Numbered from the stretch's first letter, positions 17,005 through 26,761 are shown. The stretch is 64,000 bases of DNA from Salinarchaeum sp. IM2453 (GCF_019693215.1 NZ_CP081183.1:1739226-1803225); one strand, 5' to 3'. Notes: generated by a model not told the origin, from the letters alone. Numbers and translations: made by a program.

Positions 17005-19098
17005 TTATTGATCTTTTATTCGACTCGTTCCAGGAGGTAGGAAGTGCTGAATAAGATCTGGGCTAGCAATTGATCGTACGAAGGAGGTGTCTTTAAATCT
17101 CTCTTGGAACTCTCGGTAGATACGCTTAGCAACGTCTCCCTGAGCATATCGGCCCGGCTCAACCTCAATGTGGGTGACTGTTTCCTCTTTGATTCCATCG
17201 GAAGGTCCGCCAATGACTCGCGTTTCCGGCTCACATGTGATGCCAACAGCAACATCAACATTGGTATCTCGATAATATGTTCGATCTCCTCGAATTGCAA
17301 ATCCTCCCTTTTCAAGATATTCTCCACTTTCAGGCGTTTTGGAGACTTGATCATGATCAACAGCGTATACATCTCCTTCAAACCGACCTTCTTTCCAGAT
17401 TGTTGAATATGAGGCAGCAAACTTCGCTGCCTCTTGTTCTGCTTGCTCTGGGATCGTTACATTTTTTCCTGATTCGCTTGGGTCAGCGGCTTTGATAATT
17501 GTTACTGGTCCCCCCCGAACCTGCGTGTGTAAGAACCGGTCTCCTGGTTCTAGATACTTCTTTACGAGCTCCTCGTTCTGGTCAGCATTTCGACCTCCAA
17601 TGACTAAGAACCCATCTCGAGTTCGGTACCATCGGAACCGCTCATACCACTGATCTTGTTTCCGTACCGGAATCGAAGGATCTGATAACCAGTCTTTATC
17701 TTCTTTCTTTGCTTTTTCTGCTGTGTCTTTCTCTTGGTCATTTTGTTTCCACTGTTGTTTCCGCTGCTTGACTTCTTCAAGCTCTTTTCTTGTATTCTCG
17801 ATTGCTTTCTTTGCGCCCTCTTTTTTCTCTTCAATCCGTTTTGCCTCTTGATAATGCTGATCAGCATTGTGCTCGACACCAGTCGTGATGTCTACCCAGA
17901 CCTCTACTGAATCAAGTGAGATTTGCACTCGGTTATCTTCGGGATCGAGATTTGTTATCGAATCCGCCGCTTCGATCCCTTTGTCTGCTCCTTCGTCCAG
18001 TAATGCTTCTATTTCGTCCCAGCTCATCTCCTGCTCTCTGGCGTTTTGAATTGTTGAAATAATCTCATCAACTAGGCCATAGTCTGCGTATAACGCTTCA
18101 GCTCGTTCCCGTTCTGTTTCTGCCTGTTGTTCAAAATCCTCAATTGCCTGCTCTTGCTGCTGTATGATCCGCTTTTGTTTCTCGATTTCACTTTCAAAGT
18201 CAGGGCGCTGTCGTGTTTCCGGCTCTTCGTCTGCGGTTTCTAATCCGGTGAAGTACTCATCCAAGGCCGCATTGAACGTAGGATGCTGTTCTTTCCGTAC
18301 TGATGCGTACTCTTCCATTGGGACTGGTGTTACATTCACTGGTTTTTCATCTTCATAATACACCTGTGGATCCAGTGTTAGATCTGATAGCCGATTCCCA
18401 AGTGCATCCAGTTCCCAGTATAGAGCCTCATATTCTTGCTCAGTCGCTTCTTCGATTGGCTTCGTTTTTGTTACTCCTGCCCGAGTACAGATTTCTTCAG
18501 CCCACTCCCCGCCGAGATCAAGTTGGGTAGCAAGCGTTCTGACAATATCTGCACTTGATTCGTCCATGTAGTGACAGAAGGTATTAAAATCGATTTCAAG
18601 CGGGTTCACTCGCTCTTCGGGAAATTCATACTGTGATCCTGAAGCGACGGTTCGTGACTTCAATCGCACTGTCTCCAAGCAATCAATAACTTTGTTCGAG
18701 GGATCAAGAACAGCTATGTTACCGTCTCCGAAGAATTCTGCAACGATTTTCGTTGATTCATCATCTCTATCAAATTCAAGTGTCAGAATACGATCGAATC
18801 CATACTGTTTTGCTCCGACAAAATCTGCCCCAGAAAGTCGGCTTCGAAGCATCTTGGCAAAATTAGGTGGCCGTTCTGGTGCATCAGGGACTCGATCCGG
18901 ATCGGCAGTATGTATTCGCTTTGATTCACCAACCTCAATCATCAGTTCTACGCGCCCCTGATCAAAATCACGCATCTTCAACCTCAGAAGATCATCTCCA
19001 TACAGGTACGCTTTATCGACCTTCGCGCCGGAATATGTACTAAGTTCTCCAGCCAACGCTCGAAGGTCAACGCTTGTTAACTCCCGCTTTTGTTCCAT
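17005..19098 (-). CDS. rqcH: Ribosome rescue protein RqcH (NFACT family)
   Basis: 697 residues: an NFACT-N domain from MEQKRELTSVDLRALAGELS to about 250, helix-hairpin and long coiled-coil regions (about 295-345 and 420-470), then the NFACT-R domain with YERFRWYRTRDGFLVIGGRN at about 490-510 and LEPGDRFLHTQVRGGPVTII. This is the archaeal homologue of bacterial RqcH and eukaryotic NEMF, which bind the obstructed large subunit and recruit tRNA for C-terminal tailing of stalled peptides. It is intact and of normal length. Tail chemistry in haloarchaea is inferred from the family. Confidence 0.92.
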   Translation of the reverse strand: MEQKRELTSVDLRALAGELSTYSGAKVDKAYLYGDDLLRLKMRDFDQGRVELMIEVGESKRIHTADPDRVPDAPERPPNFAKMLRSRLSGADFVGAKQYGFDRILTLEFDRDDESTKIVAEFFGDGNIAVLDPSNKVIDCLETVRLKSRTVASGSQYEFPEERVNPLEIDFNTFCHYMDESSADIVRTLATQLDLGGEWAEEICTRAGVTKTKPIEEATEQEYEALYWELDALGNRLSDLTLDPQVYYEDEKPVNVTPVPMEEYASVRKEQHPTFNAALDEYFTGLETADEEPETRQRPDFESEIEKQKRIIQQQEQAIEDFEQQAETERERAEALYADYGLVDEIISTIQNAREQEMSWDEIEALLDEGADKGIEAADSITNLDPEDNRVQISLDSVEVWVDITTGVEHNADQHYQEAKRIEEKKEGAKKAIENTRKELEEVKQRKQQWKQNDQEKDTAEKAKKEDKDWLSDPSIPVRKQDQWYERFRWYRTRDGFLVIGGRNADQNEELVKKYLEPGDRFLHTQVRGGPVTIIKAADPSESGKNVTIPEQAEQEAAKFAASYSTIWKEGRFEGDVYAVDHDQVSKTPESGEYLEKGGFAIRGDRTYYRDTNVDVAVGITCEPETRVIGGPSDGIKEETVTHIEVEPGRYAQGDVAKRIYREFQERFKDTSFVRSIASPDLIQHFLPPGTSRIKDQ

Positions 19099-19221
19099 AT
19101 CGTATACTCACGTCTCCGTGAAAAAGTGTTGTCGTCTCCACTCCAAAAAGCTGGTAAGTCTGAGGCGACCAGCGCATTCAGCCGAACTACCTTGAGATAA
19201 CTCTAAAATATTAGACCTCCT

Positions 19222-19229
19222 CAATTTAT
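19222..19229 (+). promoter_or_regulatory. Probable TATA box for the gene at 19254
   Basis: AATTTATG centred about 28 bases before the ATG at 19254, in an otherwise less AT-rich stretch. Confidence 0.35.
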
Positions 19230-19253
19230 GCCCTCCACTATGTAACTTCACGT

Positions 19254-19991
19254 ATGCGATTATCAGAAGCCACGTGGACAGAAGTTGCGGACCTTGATAC
19301 AGAACTGGCAGTTCTTCCTGTTGGTAGCACAGAACAACACGGGCCGCATGCCCCACTTGGTACGGATGTAATTACAGGAACTCAGATTGCTGAGCTGGGT
19401 GTCGAACAGTATGATGGTGAAGCAGTCATTGCACCACCGCTTAACGTCGGGATTGCGGAAGAGCACCGACATTTTCCTGGTACAATGTGGGTCACTGAAG
19501 ATACATTTCGGGATTATCTCTATGAATCGACAATGAGCCTTGCAAAACAAGGCTTCAACCGAGTCATCTTTGTCAATGGGCACGGGGGTAATATCGATGC
19601 ATTACGAGAGCTTGCAGGTTCCATTAGCCGACGTGAACCAGCGTATGCTGTTCCTTTCACGTGGTTTGAGTCTGTTGACGTAAATATGGGACATGGAGGT
19701 CCAGCAGAAACCGCTCTTATCCGGCACTTTGATCCTGATTTAGTACGGGAAGAGCAGGTTTCCAATGCCCGAGAACAGGGAAGTGACCACTGGGGCGAGT
19801 GGATTCATGGTGTTAACCTTGCATATGATAGTGCGGAGTTTACTGAAAATGGTGTTGTAGGTGACCCAAGCACGACAACAGCCGAAGATGGCAAGGACAT
19901 CGCCAACCGGGCTGCTGACGCCCTTGCAGACATTTTGGAAGCTGTTGCAAATCGAGACCTCTCGATGCCAAATCAAAAACAATCCAACTGA
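19254..19991 (+). CDS. Creatininase family amidohydrolase
   Basis: 245 residues with the creatininase-fold metal motifs: VGSTEQHGPHAPLGTD at 22-37, EEHRHFPGTMW, VNGHGGNIDAL and a late MGHGGPAETA. These coordinate two metals for hydrolysis of cyclic or formyl amides. In archaea this family includes ArfB, which deformylates an intermediate of F420 and riboflavin synthesis; assignment to that step is a possibility rather than a finding. It ends four bases from the convergent metY gene. Confidence 0.88.
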   Translation: MRLSEATWTEVADLDTELAVLPVGSTEQHGPHAPLGTDVITGTQIAELGVEQYDGEAVIAPPLNVGIAEEHRHFPGTMWVTEDTFRDYLYESTMSLAKQGFNRVIFVNGHGGNIDALRELAGSISRREPAYAVPFTWFESVDVNMGHGGPAETALIRHFDPDLVREEQVSNAREQGSDHWGEWIHGVNLAYDSAEFTENGVVGDPSTTTAEDGKDIANRAADALADILEAVANRDLSMPNQKQSN

Positions 19992-19995
19992 TGAC

Positions 19996-21285
19996 CTAAT
20001 TAACTGTTTTTTCTATTGCCTGATCGATATCAGCGATAATATCCTCTACGTCCTCCAGTCCAACTGATAGACGGATCAGGTCAGGAGTCGTACCGCTTTT
20101 CAGTAGCTCCTCTTCGGTTAACTGCTGATGAGTCGTCGAGGCTGGATGGATTACAAGCGTCTTTGCGTCTCCAACATTAGCTAATAGACTTGCTAGCTCA
20201 GTTGACTCTACAAATGTCTGTCCAGCCTCTTTCCCGCCAGATAGCCCAAATGTAATCATGCCACCGTAACCACCATCCAAGTACTCAGATGCTGTGTCGT
20301 GTGTCTCATGATCTGAAAGACCAGGATAGGTCACCCATTCCACTTCTGGATGGTCATTCAGATATTCAGCGACCTTCATTGCATTCTCACAGTGTCGTTC
20401 CATTCGCAATGGAAGCGTCTCGAGTTTCTGTAGTGTTACCCATGAGTCAAATGGTGACTGTTGATTCCCAAGGTCACGAAGCCCCCGAGCTCGAGCGGTA
20501 TACGCTAATGCTTGATCACCAAACGTTTCCTTGAAGTTCATTCCGTGATACGCAGGATTATCGTCAGCTATCTCTGGATAATCCTCTGGCGACCAGTCAA
20601 ACGACCCTCCATCGATTAGGACACCACCGACCGTTGAACCGGATCCATGAATCCACTTCGTGGTTGACTCCCAGACGAGGTCTGCCCCATGATCAATTGG
20701 ATTGCATAGGTATGGTGTCGCAAATGTGTTATCTACGAACAACGGCACGTCGTGCCTATGAGCAATATCAGCAATTCGTTCAATATCTGGCGTTACAAGT
20801 GCTGGGTTTCCAATTGTCTCAATATGCACATATGCCGTATTCTCATTAATTGCTTCTTCATAGCCTTCATAATCTAGTGTATCAACGAATTTCGTCTCGA
20901 TACCACGTCGTTCGACGGTGTGTGTCAGATATGTGTATGTTCCTCCATATAATGCTGCAGACGTTACGATATTGTCTCCTGGCTCAGCAAGTGCAAATGT
21001 CGCTAAATCGAGTGCGGCCATGCCACTTGAGGTTACAACTGCCCCCGTTCCATTTTCAAGCGCAGCTAACCGTTCCTCTAAGATTGCACTCGTTGGGTTC
21101 ATCAACCGGCTATATATATTTCCAGGTTCTTCTAAACCGAACAGCGAAGCTGCGTGGTCAGCGTCATCAAATACATATGAAGTAGTCTGATAGATCGGCG
21201 GTGCACGTGAGTTTGTTGTTGGATCAGGTTCCTGCCCTGCATGAAGACTCTTCGTATAGAATCCGTAGTCCTCGTTGTCTGTCAT
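19996..21285 (-). CDS. metY: O-acetylhomoserine aminocarboxypropyltransferase (MetY type)
   Basis: 429 residues from the ATG at 21283-21285, giving MTDNEDYGFYTKSLHAGQEP. It is a PLP enzyme of the Cys/Met metabolism family: YSRLMNPT, SSGMAALDLA, and the PLP lysine in ESTTKWIHGSG, with a C-terminal SVGLEDVEDIIADID. The long insert with DNPAYHGMNFKETFGDQA is typical of MetY-type O-acetylhomoserine sulfhydrylases rather than MetB. The likely reaction is O-acetylhomoserine plus sulfide to homocysteine, in the cytoplasm. The 24 extra upstream codons are not family-like. Confidence 0.92.
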   Translation of the reverse strand: MTDNEDYGFYTKSLHAGQEPDPTTNSRAPPIYQTTSYVFDDADHAASLFGLEEPGNIYSRLMNPTSAILEERLAALENGTGAVVTSSGMAALDLATFALAEPGDNIVTSAALYGGTYTYLTHTVERRGIETKFVDTLDYEGYEEAINENTAYVHIETIGNPALVTPDIERIADIAHRHDVPLFVDNTFATPYLCNPIDHGADLVWESTTKWIHGSGSTVGGVLIDGGSFDWSPEDYPEIADDNPAYHGMNFKETFGDQALAYTARARGLRDLGNQQSPFDSWVTLQKLETLPLRMERHCENAMKVAEYLNDHPEVEWVTYPGLSDHETHDTASEYLDGGYGGMITFGLSGGKEAGQTFVESTELASLLANVGDAKTLVIHPASTTHQQLTEEELLKSGTTPDLIRLSVGLEDVEDIIADIDQAIEKTVN

Positions 21286-21418
21286 AACACCTCCATCTAT
21301 AATTGGTATATGAATCAACCTTGCGCCCGGTTCGCTACTTGCCCCTATTCCTGACACAGCACGTCCACTGCTGCGTTGAGAAAAAGACGTTTGATCACTG
21401 ATACCCTATAGTAAAACG

Positions 21419-21967
21419 ATGATGGCGACAACGCATGGGTTCGCTGGTGTATTCCTTGCAGCTATTGTCGCCACTGTAGCCCCTGAGTTTGCAGTCCCCG
21501 CATTTATAGGTGGACTGATTGGTGGGTTGTTTCCTGACGTTGATATCATTGCACGTCACCGTCGAACTCTTCACTATCCATTTTATTACACTGTTATTGC
21601 GCTTATTACGGGTGCCATAGCAGTCTGGTATCCACATCCGATGACAGTGACGATAGGTATCGGGACACTCGCGGCAGCCCTTCATTCTGTATCTGATATT
21701 TTCGGAGGTGGGGCAAGCATGCGTCCATGGGCTACACGATCTCGACGAGCTGTATACTCTCATATCCATGGAACATGGCTTCCACCTCGGGGAAGAATCC
21801 GATATGATGGAGCCCCCGAAGATTTTATTTTAGGGATTTTACTGGCTATTCCAAGCTTTCTGGTCTTTGATACGGCCATCGCGAGAGGACTTATACTAAC
21901 TGGCGTGATTGCATCGCTTTTCTATACGATATTTCGAAAACCACTGGGTAGATATTTTTCAGCATAG
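21419..21967 (+). CDS. Membrane-bound metal-dependent hydrolase (DUF457/YdjM type)
   Basis: 182 residues with about five hydrophobic segments and the family motifs TTHGFAGV near the N-terminus, GLFPDVDIIARHRRTLHYPF at about 36-55, and AALHSVSDIFGG. The His and Asp residues are the putative metal ligands of the YdjM/DUF457 hydrolases, whose substrates are unknown. Two adjacent ATG codons are possible starts. It is followed after 46 bases by the 6-phosphogluconate dehydrogenase gene on the same strand. Confidence 0.83.
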   Translation: MMATTHGFAGVFLAAIVATVAPEFAVPAFIGGLIGGLFPDVDIIARHRRTLHYPFYYTVIALITGAIAVWYPHPMTVTIGIGTLAAALHSVSDIFGGGASMRPWATRSRRAVYSHIHGTWLPPRGRIRYDGAPEDFILGILLAIPSFLVFDTAIARGLILTGVIASLFYTIFRKPLGRYFSA

Positions 21968-22013
21968 GAGTGGAACCGGAATTCATACCTGTCTCACTGT
22001 AGGACCATAGAAT

Positions 22014-22913
22014 ATGCAAATTGGCGTAATTGGCCTCGGCCGTATGGGGCAGATTGTTGTTGATCGACTGTTAGAGGGCGGCCACTCTGTTGTTGCATAC
22101 GATATTGATCCGGATGCAGTCTCTGAAACAGCAGAAACCGGCGCAACGCCTGCTGAATCAATGACTGATTTTCTTGATCATCTTGGTTCAGAGAAGCGTA
22201 TTTGGATGATGGTTCCTGCTGGTGAAGCGGTGGACTTAACGCTTGATGAACTACGCCCGCAACTGAGTGAAGATGATATCGTCATTGATGGCGGCAATTC
22301 TCACTTTGAGGCATCACAACGTCGAGCAAAGTCTGTCGATGCAGCATATCTAGACTGTGGCACATCCGGGGGACCTGCCGGTGCCGAACTTGGATTTTCG
22401 TTGATGGTTGGCGGCCCAGAATGGGCATACGATACAATGACGGAGGCATTTGATTCCGTTGCCACCGGAGCAGAAGGCCATGATCATATGGGTCCATCCG
22501 GCGCAGGCCATTATGTAAAAATGGTGCACAACGGAGTGGAATACGCGTTGATGCAGGCGTACGGAGAAGGATTTGAGTTACTACATCGTGGACAATTTGA
22601 CTTAGATCTCGAAGCCGTCGCACGAACGTGGAATAATGGATCAGTTATTCGGTCTTGGTTGCTGGAGTTGTGTGAAGAAGCGTTCCGAGAGGAAGGATCT
22701 GATCTTGGAACTGTCGATGACTATGTTGCCGGCGGCTCGACTGGAACTTGGACCGTTCAGGAAGCACTCGAACAAGAAGTCCCAGTACCACTTATTTATC
22801 AAGCACTTGCTGAACGGTTTAATAGCCGAGAAGAACGGTTCGGACGCCGCCTTGCTAATCGATTACGATACGGATTTGGCCGTCACGAAGTTGCTCGAAA
22901 GTCAGACGAGTAA
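22014..22913 (+). CDS. gndA: 6-phosphogluconate dehydrogenase, NAD-dependent decarboxylating type
   Basis: 299 residues, the short (YqeC/GndA-like) form. The Rossmann motif is GVIGLGRMG at 3-11; the Asp at the end of the second strand (AYDID) favours NAD over NADP. DGGNSHFE, LDCGTSGGPAGAE and GAGHYVKMVHNGVEYALMQA are the substrate and catalytic segments, including the catalytic Lys. It converts 6-phosphogluconate to ribulose 5-phosphate, the step known to supply pentoses oxidatively in haloarchaea. Confidence 0.92.
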   Translation: MQIGVIGLGRMGQIVVDRLLEGGHSVVAYDIDPDAVSETAETGATPAESMTDFLDHLGSEKRIWMMVPAGEAVDLTLDELRPQLSEDDIVIDGGNSHFEASQRRAKSVDAAYLDCGTSGGPAGAELGFSLMVGGPEWAYDTMTEAFDSVATGAEGHDHMGPSGAGHYVKMVHNGVEYALMQAYGEGFELLHRGQFDLDLEAVARTWNNGSVIRSWLLELCEEAFREEGSDLGTVDDYVAGGSTGTWTVQEALEQEVPVPLIYQALAERFNSREERFGRRLANRLRYGFGRHEVARKSDE

Positions 22914-22972
22914 GTACTGATTACTCTATTTCTTAGTCACATGCTTTCTTGCTGTCTAAACGAAAAGCAGCG

Positions 22973-23285
22973 CGAGTTCCCCGCCCCACCGTGGGCGGGG
23001 GTGAAGCGCGTTCGCTCAGCTGCGTCCCGATTTTTAAGTATCAGGACGCCCTACAACAGTTTGGAACGCCCACGGACACACCCGCCACGGCAGCAACAGA
23101 CGACCTCTATTGCGGTGGCACTCTCGGTGTGTTCGGGTGTTACTGGTTCCATGTGAGTTTCCCCAGAGACGAGCGCGGGCGGAATTAAATTCGTCACCGG
23201 GCGTTACACTGGCTTCGCGCCAGAGACCACGGCGAAGCCACGGGCCACCGCGCCTGGGGTACTTCACTTACCATCCGGTGAATCC
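22973..23285 (+). pseudogene. GC-rich tnpB-derived remnant
   Basis: A GC-rich island in an AT-rich spacer. It opens with a CCGCCCCACCGTGGGCGGGGG palindrome and ends GGGGTACTTCACTTACC, matching the flank of other tnpB 3' ends. The last frame reads TTAKPRATAPGVLHLPSGE, parallel to KTAKPRGLTPRYFTGDMS in the remnant at 43671. No intact ORF. It fills most of the 513-base gap between gndA and cobT; the remaining 140 bases before cobT are AT-rich. Confidence 0.5.
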
Positions 23286-23426
23286 CTTATCGGTTCATCT
23301 AATACTTGACTATGGCAGTGAAATATAGTGAACTCTCTCGATTTGTATTTCTGAGAGTCCTCAATATTCTTTCTCTCAAAATGTATCATAGCAGCTAAAT
23401 AACTATTTGCTTGACTAGGGGATGAA

Positions 23427-24455
23427 ATGGACGTGGATATCCCTGAAATGGATGTCAAGGCAGCAGACTCTGCTAGTAAACGACAAAAGAATCTTATCAA
23501 GCCACCCGGAAGCTTAGGGAGACTTGAGGATCTTTCAGTTCGTATTGCTGGAATGAAAGGAACCGCACAACCTGAGCTATCTGATGCACATATTCTCACA
23601 TTTGCTGGCGACCACGGCATCGCAAATGAAGGCGTAAGTGCATTTCCACAGGAGGTAACTCAACAGATGGTACAAAACCTTGCGAATGACAATGCGGCTG
23701 TAAACGCTCTTGCAGCTGTGAACGGAGTTGAAACTACCGTCATCGACGCTGGTATTATCGGAGATACACATCAGAATCAAGACATCATCTCAAAAAAAGT
23801 GTCACATGGAACCAACAATTTTCGCACGCAGCCGGCGATGACTCAGCCAGAGGCAACGAGTGCCATTGAAGTAGGTCGCTCAACTGTCATTGAACACGCT
23901 GATTCTGCAGATATCATTGGTCTTGGTGACATGGGCATTGGCAATACGACTGCCAGTGCTGCTGTTACGGCAGCGATCACAAATACATCACCAGAGCTGG
24001 TTACCGGTCCTGGAACTGGCATTGACGAACAGACTCTTCAGTCCAAAGTCGACGTGATTGATGATGCTTTGAACCACCACTGTCCAGACGCTAATGAGGG
24101 CATAGATGTTCTTCGAAGTGTGGGTGGGTTTGAACTTGGAGCAATCGCCGGAGCCGCGCTTGAAGCAGCAGAACAGCGAATCCCGGTTGTCATTGATGGA
24201 TTCAATGTGGCTGCCGGAGTACTTATCGCAATGGCAATTGATAACTCTGTTACCAATTACTTGCTTCCATCTCACCAGTCAACTGAGCCTGGGCAGAAAG
24301 TACAACTTGACGCATTAGACTTAACACCATTATTCGATCTCGAAATGCGTCTTGGCGAAGGAACAGGTGCTGCAATTGCAATTGGAATGTATCGAAGTGC
24401 CTGTCGCGTTCTCTGTGACATGCCAACTTTTGATGAGGCTGGTGTTTCTCGTTAG
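23427..24455 (+). CDS. cobT: Nicotinate-nucleotide--dimethylbenzimidazole phosphoribosyltransferase, bacterial-type CobT
   Basis: 342 residues covering the whole bacterial CobT fold. Visible motifs are KPPGSLGRLEDLSVRIAGMK at 30-49, FAGDHGIANEGVSAFPQEVT at 65-84, GLGDMGIGNTTASAAV, PGTGID and a C-terminal EMRLGEGTGAA containing the catalytic Glu. The enzyme transfers phosphoribose from NaMN to dimethylbenzimidazole to form alpha-ribazole phosphate for the lower ligand of cobalamin. No other cobalamin gene is near. Many archaea have a much diverged CobT; this one looks bacterial, suggesting transfer. Confidence 0.93.
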   Translation: MDVDIPEMDVKAADSASKRQKNLIKPPGSLGRLEDLSVRIAGMKGTAQPELSDAHILTFAGDHGIANEGVSAFPQEVTQQMVQNLANDNAAVNALAAVNGVETTVIDAGIIGDTHQNQDIISKKVSHGTNNFRTQPAMTQPEATSAIEVGRSTVIEHADSADIIGLGDMGIGNTTASAAVTAAITNTSPELVTGPGTGIDEQTLQSKVDVIDDALNHHCPDANEGIDVLRSVGGFELGAIAGAALEAAEQRIPVVIDGFNVAAGVLIAMAIDNSVTNYLLPSHQSTEPGQKVQLDALDLTPLFDLEMRLGEGTGAAIAIGMYRSACRVLCDMPTFDEAGVSR

Positions 24456-24523
24456 AATTAAGGTGTGAATGGAAAAATAAGGAGATATCTAAACAGATCA
24501 TTTATACTGATCAAAGAGAGAGA

Positions 24524-25552
24524 ATGACAACAGCAAAAATCATCGGTGGCGGCATGGCCGGGCTTGCAGCCGCTCAGAAAGCGGCGCAAACTTTTGATGA
24601 TGTAGAACTCTATGATGAGGGCACATATGCGGATTCTCGAGAGGGTGCTTGGGGAGAACTTGTCCCTAATTACCAACAATTTCCATTTTCAAAGCAGGTC
24701 GACGGTGTCGTTCGAAACATCGATCAAATTGAACTTCGGACTGTAGAACATTCTACAAGCCGGCAAATAACAGAATTTAAACTCAATCTTCAGGACGGCG
24801 TAATTATCGATCGAGACGTATATGAAACGATGTGGGCAACTGAGCTGAACAATCAAATAACAGTTTATGAAGACCATCCTGTAACTCCAGAGCAACTTCA
24901 AGACTGGTGTGGAACAGCCGATCTCATTATTGATGCTTCGGGTCCACAACCAGTTTCTCAGAATGCGTTTGAGCATATCTCTTCACATTCCAAGACGATT
25001 GAGACAGTTAGCACACAGCAGTCGGGGAAATTCCGTCAGTACTACCCTATCCCAGTAGCGGTTATCTTCGGCGCTGCAAAAATGTACGTAACGACGAAAT
25101 CCCAGATCCGGGCAACCTACGGAGTGGGCTGGGATCGAACAAAAGCACCAGATAACAAACTCCAGCGTTTCAAATCGCTATGTGAGGAGGCTGGTCTCCC
25201 TGTTCCAAGTGAACGTGAAGTCGTGTACGGTACCGAGCCAGTAATGGGAAGCCGTCCGTATCGTCAGTGTGCATTCCATCAAGATGGGACAGAGGTTCGG
25301 TTAGTTGGCGATGCTGCTGGCGTTGTAAACTGGGCCAGTCGATTCGGGCTTGGACGAGCCATCGCATCAGCATACGCTGCTGTCGAGTATCATAACCATC
25401 CAAAGAAGTATATCGATTGGCTACAGGACTCAACGCGAGGTGATCGTATTAAACACCAGATTCTTCGATTACTTGAGCAGGGCGTTGGTGAACAACGGCT
25501 CATGTCTGTTTTCGGCCAAACTCGCTCTGAGTATCCCCTACACTGGTTCTGA
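24524..25552 (+). CDS. FAD-dependent oxidoreductase, geranylgeranyl-reductase-like
   Basis: 342 residues. The N-terminus has the FAD dinucleotide loop GGGMAGLAAA at 8-17; the C-terminal VRLVGDAAGVVNWASRFGLG at about 259-278 is the second FAD motif (GD-A-G) and the following GRAIASAYAA fits the geranylgeranyl reductase/digeranylgeranylglycerophospholipid reductase group. The middle is divergent, so the substrate is uncertain: lipid reduction or oxidation of a small ring compound are both possible. It lies 68 bases after cobT and 74 bases before a methyltransferase on the same strand, and may form an operon with them. Confidence 0.72.
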   Translation: MTTAKIIGGGMAGLAAAQKAAQTFDDVELYDEGTYADSREGAWGELVPNYQQFPFSKQVDGVVRNIDQIELRTVEHSTSRQITEFKLNLQDGVIIDRDVYETMWATELNNQITVYEDHPVTPEQLQDWCGTADLIIDASGPQPVSQNAFEHISSHSKTIETVSTQQSGKFRQYYPIPVAVIFGAAKMYVTTKSQIRATYGVGWDRTKAPDNKLQRFKSLCEEAGLPVPSEREVVYGTEPVMGSRPYRQCAFHQDGTEVRLVGDAAGVVNWASRFGLGRAIASAYAAVEYHNHPKKYIDWLQDSTRGDRIKHQILRLLEQGVGEQRLMSVFGQTRSEYPLHWF

Positions 25553-25626
25553 GTTCTATCGTGACCCCGGAGCAGTTGACAAGTTGAAACAATGGGATTC
25601 TTGCAGCCGAACATCAACATGTTCAC

Positions 25627-26340
25627 ATGGATGATCCATTTGGACAAGCACTGCTAGATCACTATCGTGAATGCCGGGAGAGCCCTCTGTTGCAGTGCGA
25701 TGGACCAAACCAACACAAGCATCGAGTTGATGAATTTTATTTTAATTCTTATTTCTCGTTGCCAGAATCAGGCTGGATCGAAAACCAACTTCGTGGCCCG
25801 TTACTGGATATAGGGGCGGGAGCAGGACGTGATACTCTATACTTTCAGACACATTTTGAAACAATTGCAATTGAAATCAGCGAGCAACTTGTTACGTTAC
25901 TAAATGAGCGTGGAGCTCAAGACGCCCGCTTCGGAGATATGTTTGAAGTTCGTGACCAGTTCCCTGAAGATCGGTTTCAGTCAATCCTGATATCTGGGAC
26001 ACAACTTGGACAGGCAACATCAATGCTAGGACTCCGACAGTTATTAAATGATTTTGCATACATCACGACTGACACAGGTACCGCAGTGATTGATGCCTAT
26101 GATCCGGACTACGAAGGAGCGACAGAGATGCTTGGATACCGAGATGATCCCACACCAGGAATTGGGTATCGGACTGTATACTATCAGTACGAAAATGTAC
26201 AGTCAGAAATTGTGCTAACATTGCTATTTAGTCCAGAACGACTACGAGAAGCGACAATCGGCACTGATTGGACAGTCAGAGAAATCCGCCGACCCCGTGA
26301 CTCGTATTATTACAGAGCAGCGTTAGAAAAAGAGGTATGA
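25627..26340 (+). CDS. Class I SAM-dependent methyltransferase
   Basis: 237 residues. Motif I GPLLDIGAGAGRDTLYF is at about 57-73, the acidic strand-2 end is AIEIS, and FQSILISGTQLGQ corresponds to motif IV. The C-terminal part has the SPERLREATIGTDWTVREIR pattern common in small-molecule methyltransferases. The substrate is unknown. Co-directional with cobT and the flavoprotein, which could hint at a shared cofactor or lipid pathway, but this rests on position only. Confidence 0.85.
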   Translation: MDDPFGQALLDHYRECRESPLLQCDGPNQHKHRVDEFYFNSYFSLPESGWIENQLRGPLLDIGAGAGRDTLYFQTHFETIAIEISEQLVTLLNERGAQDARFGDMFEVRDQFPEDRFQSILISGTQLGQATSMLGLRQLLNDFAYITTDTGTAVIDAYDPDYEGATEMLGYRDDPTPGIGYRTVYYQYENVQSEIVLTLLFSPERLREATIGTDWTVREIRRPRDSYYYRAALEKEV

Positions 26341-26410
26341 ATTGGACTCAATGGTTGAGACTGTACTTAGGATTTTGTCCTGAAATTACCGATCTGCTTC
26401 TCACGACCAG

Positions 26411-26761
26411 CTACTTCCGCTCTGCTATTGATAGATAGAGCGCGTAGTTGTCAGTTAATTCTTCACTCTCTCGGTCTTCTGTTTGTTGCAGATTAACCTC
26501 AACTCGCGTCTCGTCATTCTCAAATTTCTCGAATGTGCTAAAAAACCGTGCGGCAGCCTCTACAAACTCTGCTTCTCCTGTAATTCGAACGCTAGACACT
26601 TCAGTCGCATACTTACTGCCCGTAAATTCTGGCGGCTTTGGGACAACAGACTCGGCAAGCTCTTTTGCTGATGGTTCATCAAGTGAGGACAGCCATCGCA
26701 TTGCATCATTCTTCCGAATGTGTCCTGTTTCCGTTTGCGGTAGGTTTGACAATACTGCCAT
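26411..26761 (-). CDS. Conserved haloarchaeal protein
   Basis: 116 residues from the ATG at 26759-26761, which gives MAVLSNLPQTETGHIRKNDA; 32 further upstream codons are Cys/His-rich and unlike the family. The core has KPPEFTGSKYATEVSSVRIT, an FVEAAARFFSTFEKFE helix and a final NLQQTEDRESEELTDNYALY. It looks like an unnamed haloarchaeal family; no catalytic motif or membrane segment is visible. The divergent zinc-finger micro-protein starts 129 bases away. Confidence 0.68.
   Translation of the reverse strand: MAVLSNLPQTETGHIRKNDAMRWLSSLDEPSAKELAESVVPKPPEFTGSKYATEVSSVRITGEAEFVEAAARFFSTFEKFENDETRVEVNLQQTEDRESEELTDNYALYLSIAERK

Noticed and set aside
22975-23285. Possible structured RNA gene (RNase P or SRP RNA)
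   Set aside because: GC-rich and hairpin-forming, but it lacks the conserved GAGGAAAGTC-type or GGCCCGGAAGGGAGC-type cores and matches tnpB ends instead.
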